A DNA stretch of 64,000 nt from NCBI GenBank assembly GCA_019739295.1, contig JAHHDV010000033.1:1-64000 (forward strand), read 5' to 3'. Shown one piece after another: positions 58,763-64,000 of the stretch. Position numbers and translations under genes: made by a program. This DNA is from Taibaiella sp. (GTDB lineage Bacteria; Bacteroidota; Bacteroidia; Chitinophagales; Chitinophagaceae). Numbering within the stretch: position 1 is the stretch's first letter; every line of letters starts with the position of its first letter. The notes under the pieces were generated by a model. The model was not told where the DNA came from and did not search any database. It saw only the letters and a program-made list of their open reading frames with translations.

Positions 58763-60655
58763 ATGAAAGAATTAGTATATCTGGTCCCGCTTTTCCCATT
58801 GATAGGATTCATATTGAACGGATTATTTTGGAGAAGTATGCCTAAGGCTGTATCGGGGGTGATCGCATCAGTTGCAGTATTGTGTTCTTTCGTGGTGTCG
58901 CTATTGATCTTTTTTGAACTGAAAGCCGATCCCAGCCCCGTAGTAGTCTCACTATTTGATTTTATACAGACTGACACGGTTCATATTCCATTTGCATTCC
59001 AGGTGGATACCCTGTCCGCTACATTTCTTCTGATCATTACCGGCATCGGATTCCTGATACACCTGTATAGTACCGGGTATATGAAAGAGGATGAGGGGTT
59101 TACACGATATTTTGCATATCTGAACCTGTTTGTATTTGCCATGCTGATCCTGGTATTAGGTGCCAATTACGTGATGATGTTTATCGGATGGGAAGGTGTA
59201 GGCCTGGCTTCATATCTCCTGATCGGGTTCTGGTTCAAAAACAAAGATTATACCAATGCTTCTAAGAAAGCATTTATTATGAACCGGATCGGTGACCTGG
59301 GATTTCTGGTAGGGATGTTTATGGCTTTGTATCATTTCGGTACTTTGACTTATGCAGAGTTGTTCCCGGGTCTGGCTGACGCAGGATTGGATACTTCTGT
59401 TTATAACTGGATAGCGATCTGTTTCTTCATAGGGGCCATGGGTAAGAGCGCACAGATTCCGCTATATACCTGGCTCCCTGATGCAATGGCAGGCCCGACA
59501 CCGGTTTCTGCTTTGATCCATGCTGCGACTATGGTCACTGCCGGTATCTATATGATCGCCAGAAGCAACGCTTTGTACGAACTGGCACCTGTGGCCAGGG
59601 ATCTGGTAGCCTGGATTGGATTGATCACCGCATTCTTCGCTGCTACGATTGCATTAAAGCAGTATGATATCAAAAAGGTATTGGCTTATTCGACAGTAAG
59701 TCAGCTGGGGTATATGTTCTTAGCATTAGGCGTAGGATCCTATGTAGGCGGTGTATTCCACGTGATGACCCATGCCTTCTTCAAAGCATTGTTATTCCTG
59801 GGTGCAGGATCAGTGATCCATGCTATGCACCACGAACAGGATCTTCGCAAGATGGGCGGGCTGCGCAAGTATATGCCCATCACACATATTACGTTCCTGA
59901 TTGCCTGCCTGGCGATTGCTGGTATTCCCGGTTTCTCAGGATTCTTCTCCAAGGATGAAATCCTGGCAGCAGCCTATGCACATAGTCCTTTGATGTATGG
60001 TATCGGATTGATTACAGCCATGATGACGGCATTTTATATGTTTAGGTTGTATTTCTATATATTCCGGGGCAACTTCAGAGGCAGCCATGAGCAGGAGCAT
60101 CATCTTCATGAGAGCCCGTTTTCCATGACCCTGCCTTTGATCGTACTGGCTATTTTGTCGGTGGTAGGAGGTTATGTAGGATTACCCCCGGTTATCGCCG
60201 AGTGGTTTCATTCGGACCATACCCTGGCAAGCTGGTTAAGCCCTGCAGTCAGTAATTCTGCTTCATTGCATCATCTGGATCACAATACAGAGTGGATCCT
60301 GATGGGCCTGTCTACTGTTCTGGTCATCATTATGATATTTATAGCAAAAGCCAAAACCTCCAAACCCAATTTCGTGGAGGATACCGGTCTGGCTAAAGTA
60401 CTCAAAAACAAATGGTATATCGATGAGCTTTATGACCGGATTATTGTCAAGCCATTGTTCGGCCTGGCTGCCCTGATCAATCATCAAATCGAGAAAAACG
60501 GTATCGATAAGTCTGTTAATGGCGTAGGCCAATTTGTAAGCTGGGGATCGAACAAACTCAGGTTGCTGCAAAGCGGACAGGTCGGCTACTACTTATTTGG
60601 TTTTGTGGTCGGAATGATTGTTCTTTTACTGGTGGTGCTTGTGCCTTTGATTTAA
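58763..60655 (+). CDS. nuoL: NADH-quinone oxidoreductase subunit L
   Basis: The distal antiporter-like proton-pumping subunit of complex I. Conserved regions: MMFIGWEGVGLASYLLIGFW (Glu of the first half-channel), MGKSAQIPLYTWLPDAMAGP (Lys), PVSALIHAATMVTAGIYMIA, and HAFFKALLFLGAGSVIHAMH (Lys, His). The long C-terminal lateral helix region is present. 630 residues, intact. nuoM and nuoN do not follow: the next gene is on the other strand. Confidence 0.97.
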   Translation: MKELVYLVPLFPLIGFILNGLFWRSMPKAVSGVIASVAVLCSFVVSLLIFFELKADPSPVVVSLFDFIQTDTVHIPFAFQVDTLSATFLLIITGIGFLIHLYSTGYMKEDEGFTRYFAYLNLFVFAMLILVLGANYVMMFIGWEGVGLASYLLIGFWFKNKDYTNASKKAFIMNRIGDLGFLVGMFMALYHFGTLTYAELFPGLADAGLDTSVYNWIAICFFIGAMGKSAQIPLYTWLPDAMAGPTPVSALIHAATMVTAGIYMIARSNALYELAPVARDLVAWIGLITAFFAATIALKQYDIKKVLAYSTVSQLGYMFLALGVGSYVGGVFHVMTHAFFKALLFLGAGSVIHAMHHEQDLRKMGGLRKYMPITHITFLIACLAIAGIPGFSGFFSKDEILAAAYAHSPLMYGIGLITAMMTAFYMFRLYFYIFRGNFRGSHEQEHHLHESPFSMTLPLIVLAILSVVGGYVGLPPVIAEWFHSDHTLASWLSPAVSNSASLHHLDHNTEWILMGLSTVLVIIMIFIAKAKTSKPNFVEDTGLAKVLKNKWYIDELYDRIIVKPLFGLAALINHQIEKNGIDKSVNGVGQFVSWGSNKLRLLQSGQVGYYLFGFVVGMIVLLLVVLVPLI

Positions 60656-60714
60656 CAGTAAATAGATGTCCACCTGCACGAAGCAGGGATACCCCGGCAT
60701 TCTTTTCCCGTTGT

Positions 60715-62127
60715 TTATTTTTTTCTGTACTGGGCTACCAAGTCAGCTACAGATTTTCTTGTCAGCACATCCGGCTGCAGTTCCTGCAGTAACTTTATTT
60801 TTGATGAAGCCATCTCCAGTCCTTTCTTCAGGAAGGAAAGCGCTTCTTTGGATTTTCCCTGCGCCAACAGGGCTGCAGCATGGATAAACTCAAATTCTGC
60901 TTTTTCCCCGCAGTGTTCTTCTGCTATTTCCTTTTGATTGATCACCTCTTCAAACAGTTCCAGGTGATACAAAGCTTTGCTTAGCTGTATCCAGGTATTC
61001 TTCTGATTGGGCTTTAAAGAAATGGATTTCAGGAAGTAAATGACGGCATCTTTTGCATTGCCGGTTTCCAGCTGGCAGAGACCCAGGGCATAAGCATAGC
61101 TGTGGTTCTCCTCATTCAGCTTGAATGCTGATAGATAAGATTCATACGCGAGTTCATATTTTTTCTCCCGCGTATAGGTCTCCCCGATTCTGAAAAAGAA
61201 TAAATCATCGGCTGGGCTTAATTTAATCGCCTGCCTGTAATAATATCTGGCTTTTGAATAATCCTTTTTCTTTTCAAAACAATGTCCCATAGCTTCATAG
61301 ATCACATCTTCGGGCTTGCCTATTTCCAGGTTTTTCTCCAGCGCTTCAATCGCAAGGTCAAATTTTTTGACTTTCATATAAGCGTCCGCAACATTCCGGT
61401 ATGCGGCTTCTACCTGCTCATCCAGAGCGATACAATATTCATAGGCATCAATCGCTTCTTCATATTGTTTGCGGCTATGGTATGCGGATGCCAGGTTATA
61501 CCAGGCTATCTGGTTGAACGGATTGGCATCCAGTAATTGTTGGTGGAATGTGATACTTTCTTCATTTTTGTTGGCCAAATCCGCCCAGAAAGAAAGTTTG
61601 TACAGGGCTTCTGCATAGTCAGGATCGATCCTCAGGACTTCGATCAATGCGTCATATACAGCTTCGAACCTGGCCAGCTCATCATAAATGTCGCTGAGGG
61701 ACATAAGCAGTTCTATCTTATCCCTGTCATCTACTTTTTCTATTTTGTTCAGGAGATTCCGGATAGCTTCTTCCTCCTTCTCCATTTCCATCAGCACATC
61801 GCTTCTTAAGATGATGGATGGCATATGGAACGGGTTAATCAATTCTATTTCATCCAGTGTATTCAGCGCCTGGCCGAAGTTCTGTGCTTCCAGGAGCATT
61901 TCTACTTTCATGACCATCAGCTCGATGCTCTGGGGGTGAAACTGAAGAGCAATGTGTATCGCTTCCTGGGCATCCTTGGCCCGATGATGGTGAATGTAAT
62001 ATTCCGCAATCGCTTCAAAATCTTCTGCTTCTAGGAATCTTCCCGGTTTGTTCCCAGCTTTGATAGATTGGTATGCCCACAGCAAATCCTCGATCGGACC
62101 AAAGTCATTTTCATCATCGTTAAACAT
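60715..62127 (-). CDS. TPR-repeat protein
   Basis: A cytosolic protein made almost wholly of tetratricopeptide repeats (about ten: for example FEAIAEYYIHHHRAKDAQEA, AWYNLASAYHSRKQYEEAID, AYRNVADAYMKVKKFDLAIE, FFRIGETYTREKKYELAYES). No enzymatic domain and no signal peptide. The start MFNDDENDFGPIEDLLWAYQ at 62127 is more likely than the longer frame. Relatives are widespread, uncharacterised Bacteroidota TPR proteins. It follows exbD on the same strand. Confidence 0.8.
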   Translation of the reverse strand: MFNDDENDFGPIEDLLWAYQSIKAGNKPGRFLEAEDFEAIAEYYIHHHRAKDAQEAIHIALQFHPQSIELMVMKVEMLLEAQNFGQALNTLDEIELINPFHMPSIILRSDVLMEMEKEEEAIRNLLNKIEKVDDRDKIELLMSLSDIYDELARFEAVYDALIEVLRIDPDYAEALYKLSFWADLANKNEESITFHQQLLDANPFNQIAWYNLASAYHSRKQYEEAIDAYEYCIALDEQVEAAYRNVADAYMKVKKFDLAIEALEKNLEIGKPEDVIYEAMGHCFEKKKDYSKARYYYRQAIKLSPADDLFFFRIGETYTREKKYELAYESYLSAFKLNEENHSYAYALGLCQLETGNAKDAVIYFLKSISLKPNQKNTWIQLSKALYHLELFEEVINQKEIAEEHCGEKAEFEFIHAAALLAQGKSKEALSFLKKGLEMASSKIKLLQELQPDVLTRKSVADLVAQYRKK

Positions 62128-62196
62128 AACATCTAATTTAGATAAAATGAATGAATACAGCAATTTACGGTATCCATTCTTACAATAAAATTTAGT

Positions 62197-62217
62197 TAAT
62201 TCACAACATGTGAATTA
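62197..62217. promoter_or_regulatory. 21-base palindrome between exbD and the TPR gene
   Basis: TAATTCACA-ACA-TGTGAATTA has perfect 9-bp arms around three bases. It lies 26 bases after the exbD stop and 70 bases before the TPR start (minus strand). No T run follows, so an operator is more likely than a terminator. Confidence 0.45.
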
Positions 62218-62243
62218 TGGGAGTGATGGGCCGGCAGGTTTGC

Positions 62244-62645
62244 TTATGGTTTGGCTACGGATACCACTGTTTTGGCTTTGAGCTGACGGGCGATTCTCAT
62301 TACAGCCATTACATTGGAGAAATCAGTCGTGCTATCCGAATTAATAACGATAACAGGCGTTTCTGTATTTTCCTGTTTGCTGAGTTCTGCAGATATCGCT
62401 TCCTGCAGGCCCTCAATACTGACTTGATCAGATCCTACAAAGTAATTGGCATCAGCATCTACTGATACTACAACATTTTGTTTCTCTCTTGCATCACTTT
62501 CTGCTTTGGCATTGGCCATCTGAATGATATTAGGATTGGCTAAGGTCGCAATGATCAAAAAGAAGAACAGCAGAATGAAAAGAATATCATTCAATGCCTC
62601 CATGTGTACTCTTGCTCCTTCCCTGGATTTTCCTCTTAAGTTCAT
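62244..62645 (-). CDS. exbD: ExbD/TolR-type biopolymer transport protein
   Basis: A single-helix ExbD/TolR protein that works with an ExbB/TolQ channel to couple the proton gradient to outer-membrane work. The N-terminal helix carries the essential membrane Asp: HMEALNDILFILLFFFLI. The periplasmic domain (NVVVSVDADANYFVGSDQVS to VMRIARQLKAKTVVSV) is typical. 133 residues. No exbB, second exbD or tonB lies next to it, which is unusual. Confidence 0.9.
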   Translation of the reverse strand: MNLRGKSREGARVHMEALNDILFILLFFFLIIATLANPNIIQMANAKAESDAREKQNVVVSVDADANYFVGSDQVSIEGLQEAISAELSKQENTETPVIVINSDSTTDFSNVMAVMRIARQLKAKTVVSVAKP

Positions 62646-62814
62646 TTCTTTTTTTAAAAAATTAAAAATGCATTCAGGCTGACAAAGTTAATTATTTTTT
62701 ATCTTAAAATCATTCCTAACGTTTCTTTAATTCCCGCGGTCTTTACACCAAATGATTATCTATTTCAAATAGAGGCAATAGGGATTATTCCCATTCCTAC
62801 AGACATGCATGCAT

Positions 62815-64000
62815 ATGATTCGTAACTTTATTTTTCTCAGCACACTATTTTTATTGGCTTATCAGGCTGTACAGGCCAAAAAGGTTAAGGCTTTATTTCT
62901 GGGTAATAGCTATACACAAACCAACAATCTCCCTGAGATCATCGCCCAGCTGGCTTTATCGAATGGTGATACCCTGGAGTACAGCAGCCATACCCCGGGT
63001 GGATTTACCTTTGCCGGGCACACTACTTCTGCTACAAGCATTGCCTTGATCGAGGAAGGGGACTGGGATTTTGTCATTCTTCAGGAGCAGAGCCAGCTTC
63101 CTTCCTTTCCTGACGAGCAGGTAGAAGCGGAAGTATATCCTTATGCACATATGCTGGACAGCATGGTACAGGTCAATAATCCTTGTGCTACGACCATGTT
63201 CTATGTGACCTGGGGCCGGGAAAATGGTGATGCGGCCAATTGTCCTTATTTCGACCCGCTATGCACTTATCAGGGAATGGATAGTATGCTCCAGCTGAGG
63301 TATACGATCATGGCAGAAGAACACCAGGCGGCATTGTCGCCGGTAGCCATGGTATGGAGAAAGATCAGGAATGAGCATCCGGATATCGATCTGTATACCG
63401 CTGATGAAAGCCATCCCAGCAGCAGCGGGTCGTTTGCGGCAGCCTGCAGCTTTTATGCACTGATGTTCAGGAAAGACCCGGCTACCTGTGCCTATGATTA
63501 TTCCCTAAGTGCTGCTGACGCGGGTATCATTAAAACGATAGCCAAACAGGTAGCTTATGATAGCCTGGATCATTGGAACAGGTTTGTAATCTGGCCACAA
63601 GCGGATTTCACTGCAGGCATTGTTGATGGCTTGATCATTACGGAAAACCTGAGCACCCATGCCAGTCAGTATTATTGGGACTTTGGCGATGGGCATACAT
63701 CCGAAGAGGAAAACCCAAGCCATACGTATACTGCATCCGGGACATATACAGTAAGGCTGATTGCAACGGAATGCCTGATGACAGACACATCTTACATGGA
63801 AGTATCCATTCTGGTGTCCGGCATAGAATCATCACCTGAAGCCCGCAATGTACGTGTTTATCCTAATCCTGCACAATCTGATGTGCATATCCGGGCCGAA
63901 GAGAAGATCGAGCATATCAGGATAACGGATATGTCCGGAAAAATCATTTATCAGGAAGACCAATGGACGAAAAACACTGCAACAATAGATGTGTCCGCAT
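62815..64000 (+). CDS. SGNH hydrolase-like protein with PKD and T9SS tail (partial)
   Basis: Runs off the window end with no stop, so it is partial. Signal peptide MIRNFIFLSTLFLLAYQAVQ, then an SGNH-type domain: LFLGNSYTQTNNLPEII (Ser), VILQEQSQLP, and TADESHPSSSGSFAAACSFY (Asp and His of the triad in DESH). A PKD domain follows (YYWDFGDGHTSEEENPSHTY), then the start of a type IX sorting domain (NVRVYPNPAQSDVHIRAEEK). Probably a secreted esterase of unknown substrate. At least 395 residues. It has no shared promoter with the divergent exbD visible. Confidence 0.85.
   Translation, partial: MIRNFIFLSTLFLLAYQAVQAKKVKALFLGNSYTQTNNLPEIIAQLALSNGDTLEYSSHTPGGFTFAGHTTSATSIALIEEGDWDFVILQEQSQLPSFPDEQVEAEVYPYAHMLDSMVQVNNPCATTMFYVTWGRENGDAANCPYFDPLCTYQGMDSMLQLRYTIMAEEHQAALSPVAMVWRKIRNEHPDIDLYTADESHPSSSGSFAAACSFYALMFRKDPATCAYDYSLSAADAGIIKTIAKQVAYDSLDHWNRFVIWPQADFTAGIVDGLIITENLSTHASQYYWDFGDGHTSEEENPSHTYTASGTYTVRLIATECLMTDTSYMEVSILVSGIESSPEARNVRVYPNPAQSDVHIRAEEKIEHIRITDMSGKIIYQEDQWTKNTATIDVSA

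Overview
This window looks like chromosomal DNA of an uncultured Bacteroidota, probably of the Chitinophagales/Saprospirales type. The evidence is the TTTG-N(about 19)-TAnnTTTG promoters, type IX secretion tails (KVYPNPS, RVYPNPA), many lipoproteins with a late Cys, an LpxK, a split atpDC pair, a short NrdA and an M16 protease. The exact family cannot be fixed from the sequence alone. Nothing seen here is a rRNA gene, insertion sequence, prophage or CRISPR array.

Layout. 0.3-3.7 kb: small membrane proteins, an acyl-CoA thioesterase, LpxK and a uridine-phosphorylase-like enzyme. 3.7-6.5 kb: tRNA-Cys, smpB, two lipoproteins (one with GKPSMKN repeats) and an exported protein. 6.5-11.8 kb: methylmalonyl-CoA mutase, a DUF6787 protein, a lipoprotein and rlmD. 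11.8-22.6 kb: a thioredoxin-like protein, an SDR protein, pheS, mfd and valS. 22.7-23.8 kb: a Xre/RES toxin-antitoxin pair. 23.9-29.1 kb: atpC, atpD, a DUF5522 protein, nrdA and nrdB. 29.6-36.3 kb: GNAT, M16 protease, DinB, PepD and exported proteins. 36.6-40.1 kb: a receiver-like protein and a DUF779/aldehyde dehydrogenase/AraC locus. 40.1-46.4 kb: a sigma factor, a TPR anti-sigma candidate, a PKD/barrel protein and a TPR-CHAT protease. 46.5-55.9 kb: a LamG lipoprotein, hemC, msrA, an SGNH/MBOAT pair, a nitronate monooxygenase, trpS, a deoxynucleoside kinase and a T9SS cargo. 56.2-60.7 kb: nuoHIJKL. 60.7-64 kb: a TPR protein, an orphan ExbD and the start of an SGNH/PKD/T9SS protein.

The most striking accessory locus is the 40.1-46.4 kb cassette. 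It pairs a divergent sigma/anti-sigma switch with an envelope surface protein and a caspase-like CHAT protease carrying an intact His/Cys dyad.

A second theme is sequence quality. About 25 single-base indels, mostly in short homopolymers, break genes in the first 40 kb, including genes that should be essential (pheS, atpD, nrdA). I see none in the last 24 kb. They are best read as sequencing or consensus errors, and the broken genes are annotated here as single CDSs across the frameshifts.
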